Source of the DNA: Pseudovirgaria hyperparasitica | Lineage: Eukaryota; Ascomycota; Dothideomycetes; Acrospermales; Acrospermaceae | NCBI RefSeq assembly: GCF_010093815.1 | Contig: NW_022985561.1 | Coordinates: forward strand, 66,045-130,044 | DNA length: 64,000 nt | Direction of reading: 5' to 3' | Shown here: positions 1 through 10,158 of the stretch, one piece after another | Layout: each line of letters opens with the position of its first letter | How positions within the stretch are numbered: position 1 is the first letter of the stretch | Position numbers and translations under genes: made by a program | The notes under the pieces: model-generated | Seen by the model: only the letters and a program-made list of their open reading frames with translations | Told to the model about the DNA's origin: nothing | Databases searched by the model: none

Positions 1-1878
1 TTAATGGTAATGGTCAACGTCAATGATGGGCACAACCATACTAATATGTCAAGATTGTGTGTCTTGACGAGCCGCGGCCAAACTCGATGAGGAGCAGTGC
101 AGTACCCCACGGTTCGTAGGGACGTGCACTGGTACTACTTGGGTTGGACTGCATGTTTTTCACGATCCGAGACCCACCCAGACCCCACTTATATTCAATG
201 CCCCCAGTCGACGCACCAACACACACACGCACACCTCACGCACGCAAAAATATTTAGTACTGCTGTGGATGTGCATGTGCATGTGCATAGTAATTAGTAC
301 TCTTATGTATGTGATTTGACCTAGTACCAAGGGTAGGTAGGACGATTAAAGCCTTCTTCTTCATCTGTCGACGAATCAGCCCACGCCCGTTTCCTAATCC
401 GCTTCTGTTTCCCGCAATTGGCTATAATTGATTTCCCTAGCTAATTCGGTACAGTCATCTATTGACATTTGACCTATGATGCTTATCGCTGCTAGTCAAT
501 TACTACTCCCTCTCTCAACCTCCTCCGGGACTGCTACAAATACATGCCAAATCATTCTTATATCTTGGTCGTCGCCCGCAACCAAAACGACTGCTTGGTT
601 GGTCTTCTGTAGTCACATTGAATCCATAGCTCGACTATGAACACGCGCCTCCGAGTCTATCTCACGTTTACTGTGGGCTCATAATAACGTGCACGTAATT
701 ACATCTTGCATGCAATCGGCGACTCGGACATCCACAGTCGAGTGTGGAGTGTGTGTGGACGAGGATATCTCGGAGTCGGAGCCCGCCGCGCCGCGCGCTT
801 CGTCTTTGCTGCCAACTGCAGTGCCTCTCGGGCGTTTACGGAACTTACTCATCATTTTTCGAATTTTTGTGAGTCACGAGAACTGCTTTCCAGTGCCATC
901 CAGGCCCCTCCACTCTCCGACATCGCTTGTGTGTGGACCCCTTTTGTGCCTTAAAATCAATGGATGCTCCTTTCATCAACGTGCCGAGAATGTTGAGTTT
1001 CAAGTGAGCGACGGCACAACATAGGACCATCCCCAATCATCTCATGTCTGCCACGGACCGAGAACATGGCTGTGGGAATGGCGTACGTCAGATCTGATGG
1101 GACCAACATCGGGCCCTACCCGCCTGGCACCTGTTGCGCAGCCTAGATTCAACCGTGATACAATGTTGCAGCCCGAGTTTAGGTATAATTACATATTCTC
1201 GGTCTCTCCTCTTGCTCTGGAGGGCAAGTTCACGGTCTTGTGTTATTAGCGGTACCTGCCAGCACTCCAAGCTCGTGGCTCGTAGAGTTCCCCGCATTGC
1301 CACACGTTCATTTGCCATGTACGCAATCCGCGACACGTGCTTAGAAGGCTTGCTCGACAGCGTTGCTCGCTCACTTGCATCTCTTGAACATGCCTCATCG
1401 GGAGAAATACGCCTGCGCCGACGTACAAGTTGGCACCAGCCTCATGTGGGGGAGAGATCGACCCTGTAAGGCGTTTGCACTGAAAACATGACTCTGATTC
1501 ATTCAAACTCAGCAATTGTATTCAGATCTGGTAGGTATGCAGTTTTTATTTTGTATATGAGATGCCTCTCTCTGCATCTTGATGAATGATGGATGTCGGT
1601 TATTGCGAGCCCAAACAGGGTCAGCTGTCTAAAGAGTCGATGAATGACATGAATGACTAAACTCCAATTCCTGCCCTGGTACCATGCGCGTGTCTTTTCT
1701 ACCCAGAAGCCGGTAAAATAGCACATACCCGATATGTAAGTTTTGACAATAGTCCGGTAGGCAGAGCGCAACTGCAATATGTCAACAATCTGGTCGGCCC
1801 AAGTATGCATTCTCAGCTTCCTCCAAAGTCTGTAGAGACTGCTGCAAATCACTTACATTTTGACGTCTTCCACACTTA
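1..1878. other. intergenic, no gene seen
   Basis: No convincing coding region on either strand. Short open frames here have no recognisable domain, no splice-consistent extension and no length beyond chance. The stretch holds a (CA)n-like tract near 220-245 and a short TGTGCA tandem near 268-288. The part next to 1879 is probably the 3' untranslated region of the neighbouring minus-strand gene. Confidence 0.6.
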
Positions 1879-2339
1879 TTAGTGCTCCATGGCGTCATCC
1901 TCCTGGGGCTCTTCAAAGTCGTCATCGTCGTCCTCATCGTCGTCCAGACCCTCTGCATTCTGGGCGGCGGTTGCGAAGTCAATGTTCTTGCCACGCGTAC
2001 GTCGGCCGCTGCCGATGATGTTATTTGTGTCAATCTCCTCCATGTTGTCCTCATCTTCCTCTTCGGCTGTACGATGTGTCAGTATTGTGTGCTTGATGAA
2101 TCGTCTTCGTTCAGAGTATTGCCACATACGCTCTTCGGCCTGTCTCTACGTTAACGGATGCTGCACTCGTACAAGAGCAGCTGGTGGCATACCTCAGCCT
2201 CAACTCCCGACTCCTCATCAGAGCCATCATCGTCCTCGTCCATACTCATGTCTTGAGCTGTATCGGCAGCTTTTCCTTTGCCTTTGTTTTCAGTGGCCGC
2301 TGAGTCGCCAGAGGCTGCTTCGTTGGAGTAGTCTGCCAT
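1879..2339 (-). CDS. chz1: histone H2A.Z-specific chaperone Chz1
   Basis: Small acidic nuclear chaperone of the Chz1 family, which hands H2A.Z-H2B dimers to the SWR1 remodeller. I read three coding exons: 2339-2193, 2139-2130 and 2066-1879, giving 114 aa. The N-terminal half is low-complexity and acidic (MDEDDDGSDEESG), followed by the CHZ motif, visible as EEIDTNNIIGSGRRTRGKNI in the last exon, and an acidic tail ending DDAMEH. Intron 1 (2192-2140, 53 nt) starts GTATGC and intron 2 (2129-2067, 63 nt) starts GTATGT with a TACTGAC branch point and CAG end. Exon 1 ends in phase 0 and the CHZ exon needs one preceding base, so one intron cannot join them; the 10-nt middle exon restores the frame. 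Start chosen at the first ATG in frame. Identity is from the CHZ motif; the splice model is inferred. Confidence 0.88.
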
Positions 2340-3018
2340 GCTTGCGTCCAATGGATCAGATCAGTGCGTGTTTTGTTGATTTGGTGCGGTATGAGAGGCA
2401 ATGCAAAAGAGATTCTGGCGGTGTGCGGGACAGTTCATGAATTGAAGGTGAGGAAATCGCGCGCAAGGGGGGTGATCCGTGGACGCGCCCCTCCAAACAC
2501 ACTAATGTTTTTCTGGCTTAGTGTTGGCGGGGTCAACACAGGTACTGTAGGTAATTAGGTCAAGGCATCACCCATGGATGCCCAGCCCTGGAGGTGCTCA
2601 GCTTGCTCATTTAGGTCTACCATCTACTCAATCACTTTCTCGAATACCTCAAGTCTCCCCTTAAACATCATTCATCTCTGCTGGAATGATCTGGGACGGG
2701 AGTGCTTATTGGTATCATGGCGACGAGGGCAGTCTTCTTAAAGCAAGACGAGGACTACAAAAGGAGAGTGCGGGATTATGAGAACAGATTGCCGTCATCT
2801 GGAGATCACTGCACAGAGATGTGATGAGTTGTATCGTTTTTGCTATATCAACGACAGTCTTCGGCAAGCCCAACGCGCAGCTTAGTTTTCAGTCAATAAA
2901 ATGTAAGTCGTGAGATTCGCTATGTGGGATAAGCTAATGGATCAAACCGCATAAAAGAATTACAGACGCCACTGACGGAGGAGTTGCATCGCAGATTGAG
3001 AGGGTGGAATGTGTTGCA
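2340..3018. other. intergenic, no gene seen
   Basis: Region between chz1 and rdi1, both on the minus strand, so it should hold the chz1 promoter and the rdi1 3' end. A 35-codon ATG frame near 2717 on the plus strand reads MATRAVFLKQDEDYKRRVRD and then stops; it is too short and unsupported to call. Confidence 0.5.
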
Positions 3019-5256
3019 CTACCAGTCCTTCTTGAGATCAAAGGACCACTCGAGCTTCAAATGAGTAACATTGTCGTCGTCGATGAACTTGGAGACAGCA
3101 TTGTAATGACCACGTGCCATCATACCAGAAGGAGCAGTCTCGGCTTCGACTAGGCATTTGTTAGAGGATTTGTAGGCACGGCAAGGAGTGTAATGACATA
3201 CACTTCTTCTCATAGCTTGGCTTATCAGTCGTGTTGGGGCTGTACGATCCCTAGAGCAGCACATTAGCGAGAAGTCGATGAGCGATGAAAAGACCGAGTA
3301 TACAATCATCTCTTGGGCCTTGTTACTGATGATACCACGCTTGACCACTTGAACGTATTTCAAGCCTGACAGAATCTGATGCTGAACCTTGAACTGCGCC
3401 TTCATACGAAACTTTGCGCCTTCTTTGATGGTGAAGGGCTTCTCCTTGAGATGCTCAACTGCGCCCGGTGACTTCAGGTCGATGATGATGTCGTCGCGTC
3501 CTTCGACCTAGGACTGATTAGTCTTGAGTCATGTGCGCCTCGATCTTTGATGGCTTGCCTCCAGCCCAAGGGACTCGATTATGACCTTACGCGGATCATT
3601 GGGATCAGAGATGGTGTTACCCGCTCCTAGGCCGAGACTCTCCTTCCACTTCCTAAGAGATTCGTCGTTTTGGTCTAAGGGATCTGGTTAGTCGTCTCCA
3701 TTTGTTGCGATAATAAGGAATCCTGTTCTGGTAGGGCTTTGGACCAAGCAATACAAGGTGCATGGGCGGGACGCTGCTGATGAATCTCCTGGCCGGTTTC
3801 TCGATATACCCTTCACGACGGTAACCTGCAAAGTCGGCCCAGTGGCTTTCACACACAAGGAGGTGGTACACGCATCCATATCCCCACCACCTGCCACCCA
3901 AGTCGACCACGTCAAGAGCTTCAGGCATACAGCATTCTGGACAGTTACCAAGGATTATCCTGATCGTTCCGTCGGCGGACTTCTCGAAGACATGATGCCC
4001 AAAGACGGGCGCATCGACTTCAGGTGCGGGTCGAAGAAATGCGACTGTCGGAACTGCCAAGATGACGGTTGCGGTGAAAATGATAGTTTTGGCATGCTCG
4101 ACAGTTATCATAGCCTTCCCCTTTCGAAAAGCATCCCAGCCAGATCTGCAGGTGGGCTGCACGAGGTCCTTGATTAGCGGTGACATTCGGTGAGCAAGGA
4201 GTCGACGTGTCGGATACATCCAGGGTTTCATGCGATTCTCTATGTATTTCATGGGAATGCTGGACCAGTCTTCAGTCCAAGCTATGTAATGACCAACAGA
4301 ACAATGCTGATAGTCTGTATCTTTTGGCTTCGGGATAGAAGGCAATGCTATTGGATGGTATGCAAACAGTTGTCTAAGTGTGCGAACATGATCCATTCCA
4401 ATCGGATCTAAGTCTGTCGCAGATGCACTTTCAAGGTTTGGCTCGGGCGGAGATGTTTGGATCTCGTCGATCTGCTCCTCCCTGGAGCCCACGGGTGGAG
4501 ACGAAAGGCTGGAGGGTTCGCCGGCGATGCGAGCGGTATGGGATAGAGTGTCATCGATACCGAAGCTGCCTTGTTTGGAAGCATCCAAACTGTGTCCTCG
4601 AGTGTAGGCACTGTCCCTATGATGTGACGGACTAGGATAGTCTGCCATATGGAAGCGAGTGGGATGGATGTTTGTAGCAAGTATTGTATTATTGTGAAAA
4701 GAATATAGGTGCTCTCTGGTCTCAAGTCGGCTGAAGCGATATGATGGAGGTAGATGTGATCCAAATCGATGAAGTGAAGGATGTTCTCTAAGAATGGATC
4801 TCACGGGCGGAACGAAGCAGAGAGATGCGAACAGTGGCGGGCGCGAGATACGCAGTAGGCAAGGTAGTCGCGAGCCATGGCGAGTGATGTTGAGCGCGAC
4901 TTGCTACCTCTTACTTTGTTGGATCTTTTGTTTTTGTTGTAAGGTAGGTATGGATCGCGTTATATGCAGGTGGGTTGCTGAGGCGTCCAAGTAGCAGATT
5001 CCCCAAAGATTGATCTTTAGCCGGTAACACTGGACGGACCTCAGGCGCGGGGCGATGGCGTGGTGGAAATAGGACAAGGGTTGATTGTATCGCGGGAGTT
5101 GTAGTTTGGTAAGGGGAAAGAAGAGTGGAAGAAGTGGAAGTGGATTGGGAAGAGCTTACCTAGTTGTTTGTACTCGTCGATGGTCTTTGATTCGCCGACC
5201 TTGAAGCCGGCAGTCTGCTCGGGGACAAGCTCGTCGTCGTGATGAGCGGCGGACAT
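3019..5256 (-). CDS. rdi1: Rho GDP-dissociation inhibitor
   Basis: Cytosolic RhoGDI that extracts prenylated Rho GTPases (Cdc42, Rho1) from membranes. Five exons: 5256-5160, 3674-3559, 3507-3304, 3250-3202 and 3149-3019, giving 198 aa, the usual family length. Visible landmarks are the N-terminal PEQTAGFKVGESKTIDEY, then DQNDESLRKWKESLGLGAG, FTIKEGAKFRMKAQFKVQHQ, and the C-terminal ETAPSGMMARGHYNAVSKF followed by LEWSFDLKKDW, all characteristic of the immunoglobulin-like RhoGDI fold. Introns 3 and 4 (53 and 52 nt) are ordinary GT-AG. Intron 2 (3558-3508, 51 nt) begins GC rather than GT. Intron 1 (5159-3675) is 1485 nt, with donor GTAAGC and a CTAAC branch point just before CCTTAG, and it contains a separate open frame on the same strand. 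Every exon junction closes in frame and matches the family, so the model is firm. Confidence 0.93.
3653..4648 (-). CDS. orphan single-TM protein nested in rdi1 intron 1
   Basis: Uninterrupted 331-aa frame lying in the first intron of rdi1 on the same strand. The first ATG in frame is at 4648; the frame stays open upstream to about 4804 without another ATG. No family recognised. Residues 1-90 are polar and Ser/Pro-rich, about 187-206 form one hydrophobic segment (IIFTATVILAVPTVAFL), a CPECC cluster lies near 236-240, a Gly/Trp-rich patch (GGRWWGYGC) follows, and the C-terminus is strongly basic (RRLTRSLRPKRRIS). The frame runs through the rdi1 branch point and acceptor, and its last 22 nt (3674-3653) are also rdi1 exon 2 in another frame. 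Its length and lack of internal stops argue for coding, but there is no homology evidence and it could be a fortuitous frame in a large intron. Confidence 0.5.
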   Translation of the reverse strand: MADYPSPSHHRDSAYTRGHSLDASKQGSFGIDDTLSHTARIAGEPSSLSSPPVGSREEQIDEIQTSPPEPNLESASATDLDPIGMDHVRTLRQLFAYHPIALPSIPKPKDTDYQHCSVGHYIAWTEDWSSIPMKYIENRMKPWMYPTRRLLAHRMSPLIKDLVQPTCRSGWDAFRKGKAMITVEHAKTIIFTATVILAVPTVAFLRPAPEVDAPVFGHHVFEKSADGTIRIILGNCPECCMPEALDVVDLGGRWWGYGCVYHLLVCESHWADFAGYRREGYIEKPARRFISSVPPMHLVLLGPKPYQNRIPYYRNKWRRLTRSLRPKRRIS

Positions 5257-5660
5257 GTCGACAGCAGGACGTAGGGAAGAATTGGCAGGGTGGAGGAGTG
5301 GGAAGAGGTGGTGGAAAGTGGAAGAAGGGCAAGAATAGAATGAAGGAAGAAAATTGGAGGATGGAGGTTGAGGCGGCGTAGGAGCACGACACTGAGCAGC
5401 ACAACGAGTGAGGTGGAGGATGGATTGGATGTTGTGGATGGCGGGGCACTGGCAGAGGTGGGATGGATCCATCCATGCATGACATGAGCAACGTTAATCA
5501 CCTACTAATTATTGATGATGGTGCGTAACCCTATAGTGGGCACACCACACGGAGGTCTCACCGCCTCTACTCAAGGCTGGATGCATGAGAATGAGAGTCT
5601 GTTACTGTGCAATATGTGTTTCTTGAGTATGGTGATGTGATGTGCGTGGGAGGTGTGGAA

Positions 5661-5698
5661 GTGGCTGGTGGCTGGTGGCTGGTGGCTGGTGGCTGGGG
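5661..5698. repeat. 7-nt minisatellite (TGGCTGG)n
   Basis: About five perfect tandem copies of a 7-nt unit, TGGCTGG, in the rdi1 upstream region. Confidence 0.9.
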
Positions 5699-5795
5699 CT
5701 AACAAATAGCAGCCAATACCTACTACGGCATAATGGCGGGCCTAGAGGGGGGAGAATTCAGGGGAAGAAGGCGAAGTAGGGGCGTTTTGTTGTTT

Positions 5796-5827
5796 GGGCA
5801 GAGGGCAGAGGGCAGAGGGCGGAGGGC
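5796..5827. repeat. 7-nt minisatellite (GGGCAGA)n
   Basis: Four to five tandem copies of GGGCAGA, the last with one A replaced (GGGCGGA). Confidence 0.85.
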
Positions 5828-5876
5828 ACTAATCAATCGCTGGTGGCCATAATTACTGCCTCGGACTCTTGGAGGG

Positions 5877-5960
5877 AGGCTAATTTAGCTGGGGAGGCAG
5901 CTAATTAGTGGGGGAGGCAGCTAATTAGCTGGGGAGGTGCCTGGGGAGGTGCCCACGCAG
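5877..5960. repeat. imperfect tandem repeat with CTAATTAG cores
   Basis: Three imperfect copies of a roughly 20-nt unit built from GCTAATTAGCTGGGGAGGCA-like sequence, followed by two shorter CTGGGGAGGTGCC copies. CTAATTAG is itself palindromic. Confidence 0.75.
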
Positions 5961-6246
5961 CTGGTCGAGGTCGCTACTACAGTCAGTACATACCAGGTAA
6001 TGAAGGCAGAGAGGTCAGGTACCATAGCTATTAACTGTTGTTAGCTGGCTATTAATTAGTTAAACTATTAAGGAATACCTACACCTACCTATTAATGTCC
6101 CTACCCTCCATACCTCAATAGGCAAGGTACAGTACGTACTGGATGGATGCATCACTTGGCGCAGTCTGGCTGAGCTGCCCTCCAGACTTTGAGCTGTCCG
6201 TCCCCCCCAAATCGCCTAGCCTGAGCCTGAAGCCGCCCTCGCATCC

Positions 6247-6326
6247 GCACCCGCACCCGCACCAGTCTGTCTGTCTGTCTCTGTCTGCTTGTTTGTCTCT
6301 CCCTCTCTCTCTCTCTCTCTCTCTCC
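6247..6326. repeat. compound microsatellite
   Basis: Adjacent short tandem tracts: (CCGCAC)n from about 6247, (TCTG)n from about 6265 and (CT)n from about 6298 to 6326. They lie some 250-320 nt upstream of the bqt4-like start codon. Confidence 0.9.
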
Positions 6327-6570
6327 AGCCCAACCTTCCATCCTTCCCTCATCTACGCCTCTCCTCTGCCTCAAACTCTGTATTCATCATCACGAGCACA
6401 CGCCGGTTCGCGATCGTCGCATCGCTTGCTTCCTCCAACCAGCCTATTATTTGCATCAAGGACCCTCGCCTCTACCCGCTTTGTCCTTTGCGCGCCGGCG
6501 TCGCATTCTCCAACTCTAATCCGCTGCACCGCCTACCACGTCCATTATCACCACCATCCATTGTTCAACA

Positions 6571-7968
6571 ATGCCTGCAACACGCGTGCTGCCAAAGGCT
6601 TTCAACCCGTTGGTAGATCAGAGTCATGCGCCCACACGTATGTCAATGTCCCTGTCGCGCCGCCTATTGCTCCATTGCGTTCGGCCTGCGTTTTCTTTTT
6701 TTGCGAAAACCGCGCTAACACCTCGTTCATAGTCGAACAACTCATCGAGAGGCGTCGTCTTGGCCGAACCAATCTCTCTGCCAAACCAGGTCAGGTCGGT
6801 GTCGCAAATGCTTCAAAACAAGAGAATCTCGGTCCTTTTGACTACGCCCATCTGCGTGTGCCGCTTCCCAAGGACCTGAAAGGCTCCGGTATCTTCTCGA
6901 TAGGAAAGAGCAACAACCTCTGGCCTGAATCATACTTCTTGATGGTACGTTATTCCTATCGGCAATCCGCCTGTTTGATGCACAGGGACGCTTATACTAT
7001 AGCAGCGACGCAGCAGTGATGGATACGTTAGTGCTACAGGCATGTTCAAAGCCGCTTTCCCATGGGCAAAGGTTGAGGAAGAGGAGGCAGAACGGGCATA
7101 CCACAAGACACTAGGCTCTGCCGGCCACGAGGAGGTGGCAGGGAACGTATGGATCCATCCTGAGGATGCCTTCGAGCTTTCCAAAGAGTACAACATGACA
7201 AACTGGGTCCTCGCACTCCTTGACCCTGAACCGATAGAAAAGGGTACCAAATCTCCTGAACGGGATGAGATTGCAACTCCCCCGCGCTTCATTCTCAAGG
7301 ACGTCAAGCTTCCTCCCCCAGCTTCAAGCACTCGTGGCTCAACTCGCAAGCGGTCCACGCGTTCCGCGTCTCCCTCAAAAATTGCCACTCCAGTACGCAA
7401 GATGGCCTCACCACGCAAGCCGCGCACATCCCGTCGGAAGAAGGCCGAAGACGACGCCGCCAGCGTAGCGAGCTCTGTTCTGCAAAGCGCCATCGAAAAT
7501 GGCACTTCTGCCACCGACTCAGTCGACGGCGGCCCTGTCAATGGCGTCGCTGAATCCGTAAAAGTCAACATCGACGAAGTCGTGACCAAAGAAGGCGACA
7601 AGGAAATCACAAAGACCTCTGTCGTAATTGACATGCCCGCCGGCCACCCAGACCTGCCACTGCCCGAAAACACCGAAGACATGATGGCAGCTGCAAAAGC
7701 AATCGTTGAGAAAGCCACCGCAGAAGACGCTAAATCTGCTGCTACAAACGGCATCAAACCTACGCGGAAGCGCAAGGCCACGGAGGTCGAGGCCGACGAC
7801 CAGCTCGCCGAAGCATCTGGCGCCGCAAAGCCCAGCGAGCCGTCCACACAGGGCGCTACCAAGAAGAGCAAGACACAGCCGACGAAACGCGAGACAGTGC
7901 GGACCAGAGCACTCATCGGAGCCGGGTTGACACTTGCCATCGGCGCCGCAATTCCATATTTCCTGTAG
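6571..7968 (+). CDS. bqt4: KilA-N/APSES-like inner nuclear membrane protein (Bqt4-like)
   Basis: Three exons, 6571-6637, 6733-6944 and 7003-7968, give a 414-aa protein. An N-terminal KilA-N/APSES-type DNA-binding fold is indicated by SYFLMQRRSSDGYVSATGMF followed by AAFPWAK and the NVWIHPEDAFELSKEY helix. The centre (about residues 190-380) is a Lys/Ser/Pro-rich and acidic low-complexity linker with basic SPSK/SPRK patches. The C-terminus is one hydrophobic segment (LIGAGLTLAIGAAIPYFL) ending at the stop, as in a tail-anchored protein. This layout matches fission yeast Bqt4, which anchors telomeres to the inner nuclear membrane; in many ascomycete genomes such genes carry an APSES or Xbp1 label. 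The exon 3 start was fixed by an in-frame TAG that serves as the acceptor. The family assignment is good; the telomere-anchoring role is by analogy. Confidence 0.8.
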
Positions 7969-8947
7969 TTTGCGCCGACGCGGACGACCAGCGCGATTTT
8001 TTTTTAAAGAGACACTTTCACTCCCCCTTGTTCCGCACCCCCTCCCTCGCACGAGCACCACAGCCCCGACATCACTACTAACACACGCACTAATCACTTC
8101 ATACTTACTACACCGCACCATAACCCCCATCGTTCCGCTAATGCACCAAGATACCACTCCGTTCGTTGCATTCTCATCTCCCCTTTTTTTGCTCGTCCAC
8201 TTCGTCTTATGCTTCATTTTTTTTCTCAATTCATGTATTCCCCAAGTACTTTGCGTCTTGATGATCCCCTTTTCCCTCTTCTTTTTTTTGTTGGGGGGTT
8301 GGCGTCTTTTGATTCTTCTTTTTGCTTTTTTTTTATTCACGCTCCGATGGGCCCCTTCATATCGTCTGACATTAGGCGGTCTATCTGCTTCCGGCAGACC
8401 TTGGGAAACTGTCGTTCGGATCATATATGTGCTTGGTTGGATGTCATGACCGCATTGGTTGGAGTAGGCTTTGGAGATGTGGTGGCTGGGTCAGGCCATG
8501 TGAGATGGTACTAGAGAGGGAGGACACAATAGTACTAGAGAGACAGAGGTCACAACAGTGCGACAGAGACAGAGGACACAATAGTACTGAAGAGACCGAG
8601 GACACAATAGTACTGGAGAAACCGACGACACAAGTTGAGTCTTCAGGGTTCCAAAGTGCTAGAATGAGGATGGGCGGGAGAGAGGTTAGAAAACGTTGTA
8701 ATAGACAAGTCAGAAAAATTATTTAAATCAGACGGCTTGTGTGCTTCAAGGCTAATGTGTCCTGATGCTATTCTTGTCCGAGTCTCGCCCAAACACTCCT
8801 GTGTAGTCGTCATTTCTGGTATCATTAAACTGGTATCAAACATTTACTCGCTCCGTGAACTTCCTGGAAAATATGCGCCTGCGCATATCTCTTTCACCCA
8901 GAACTCCCCCAGCCAGACCCCACCTCGTTCGTTCACAATACGCATAA
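7969..8947. other. convergent 3' region, no gene
   Basis: Between the 3' ends of the bqt4-like gene (+) and gid8 (-). The first 400 nt are T-rich and C-rich, like 3' untranslated sequence. A tandem repeat (separate entry) occupies 8508-8633. Confidence 0.6.
8508..8633 (+). repeat. 26-nt tandem repeat, about five copies
   Basis: Five tandem copies, 24 to 26 nt each, all beginning with a GTACTAGAGA-like block and most ending in GACACAATA. Units differ by single substitutions (GTGCGACAGA in the third) and the first and last are two bases short. Located between two convergent genes. Confidence 0.88.
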
Positions 8948-10158
8948 TCATGTCACCATAGCATCCCCATCACCTGCCCCATTCATCGATTCATCCTCGT
9001 CCCCATTTTCGGCATCTTCCGTATCGAGGCCCAACGGGATGCGTGAGGGAATCTCCTTCTTCTCTTCACGGGCAGTAGTTTCAGCCCATGCTCGGAGTTT
9101 TACTAGGTTCCTAATCCGCGCCTCCCGTCTTGCGCCATGAGACGCAAGTATGGCCTCGTTCACCATCGTAGCAACGTCCTGTCGCATGCCGGGTTCGAGA
9201 AGCCGATTGAGTTCCTCTGAGAGATCACCCTTCGGGAAAATCAGGAGCGCCATGGTCTGCTCAAGATCATCGAGGAACTCGCTCTTTGTGGGTGCTCGAG
9301 GGGCAAGCTCACTGGATGCAAACTCTATGGCAGGCATGATATCGGCGTTTGGTGTGGCCGTACATGTGCGAATCAGCCCGATAAGTTGTAGGCGGAGAAG
9401 TGCAAAGTGGAGGGCGGGATCTTTGTCCAGGATCTGGTGAGTCTCACATATTAGACTGCTGGTAATGACATGTATACGAGGAAAGATAGTGATAGGTCAT
9501 TGAGCTCATATTGAGAACTGAAGTATAGGTGTTGTATATCATCAAAGCCGAAGCTATGAGTGGTGCATGAAAACAAATAATCATATCGAGAAGTGAAGAA
9601 AACGGTTGTATACACATACCTCAGTATTGAATTCGTTGATCTTCTTGATAGCCGATTCTATATCACCATGATATATAGCATAGCGTATTTCAACGCGTGC
9701 CCGTAGTGAGTCTTCCTCGGTTGGTGGCTGAGTGTTGGCTTCTTGGATATTGGCCTCCTTGGCAAAATTTTCGGCTGCTGACGGGTAGCCTTCGTTGATT
9801 AGGTAGTCCAGGATAACATGGTTGATATCTCTACGACAAACCAGTCAGCTACTATGCGTCAGATACTGCTCAGCAAAGAATGAAGAGTTCAAGCAACAAG
9901 TGTTGGTCAGAGGTAAGTTTGTTCAAGTCTCCACATGGAATTTTCGGAGAGATTCCCAACTTTTGAGTACATCATATGAAATGCGAAGGGAAGAGAGATA
10001 GCGACAAAGTGGCACTTACGTCTTCGATGGCTTCACATTCTCAACCCGCGTCTCAAATGGATGTCGAACATGGTCGCCGCCTGACACAGTTGAGGAGCTC
10101 TGAGCAGCGTTAACGAATTGCTGCTGACCACGCGAAGGCAAAACAAGAGTGTACCATG
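8948..10158 (-). CDS. gid8: GID/CTLH E3 ligase subunit Gid8
   Basis: LisH-CTLH-CRA protein, the scaffold subunit of the GID/CTLH ubiquitin ligase that degrades gluconeogenic enzymes when glucose returns. Exons: 10158-10156, 10099-10020, 9830-9620 and 9433-8948, giving 259 aa. The LisH region reads PSKTDINHVILDYLINEGYP, CTLH follows (RARVEIRYAIYHGDIESAI), then a CRA domain (FALLRLQLIGLIRTC, FASSELAPRAPTKSEFLDDL). The C-terminus is acidic. Introns 3 and 2 are rather long (186 and 189 nt). No ATG occurs in exon 2, and its upstream frame ends at a TGA, so I place the start codon alone in a 3-nt exon followed at once by GTACAC, with a GTTAAC branch and CAG acceptor; this gives MSSSTVSGGDHV. The domain assignment is firm; the start is provisional. 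Confidence 0.87.

Larger units (their letters stand above)
5257..6570. other. divergent promoter region rdi1 / bqt4-like, rich in simple repeats
   Basis: Intergenic space between the divergently transcribed rdi1 and bqt4-like genes. It contains several minisatellites and microsatellites (listed separately) and pyrimidine-rich tracts just upstream of the plus-strand start codon, common in fungal 5' untranslated regions. Several frames cross it but are low-complexity readings of the repeats. Confidence 0.6.

Noticed and set aside
1499-1852. 117-codon minus-strand frame downstream of chz1
   Set aside because: No domain; begins just past the chz1 stop and is more likely 3' untranslated sequence.
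6930-7940. 336-codon open frame on the minus strand opposite the bqt4-like gene
   Set aside because: It mirrors the plus-strand exon in a frame kept open by codon composition, reads as low-complexity Ala/Ser/Val and has no domain; the plus-strand KilA-N protein explains the sequence.
7519-8424. 301-codon minus-strand frame overlapping the end of the bqt4-like gene
   Set aside because: Lys-rich reading of the T-rich 3' region joined to an antisense shadow; no domain or splice support.
8508-8633. CRISPR-like array
   Set aside because: Units are contiguous with no spacers, and this is eukaryotic DNA; it is a plain minisatellite.
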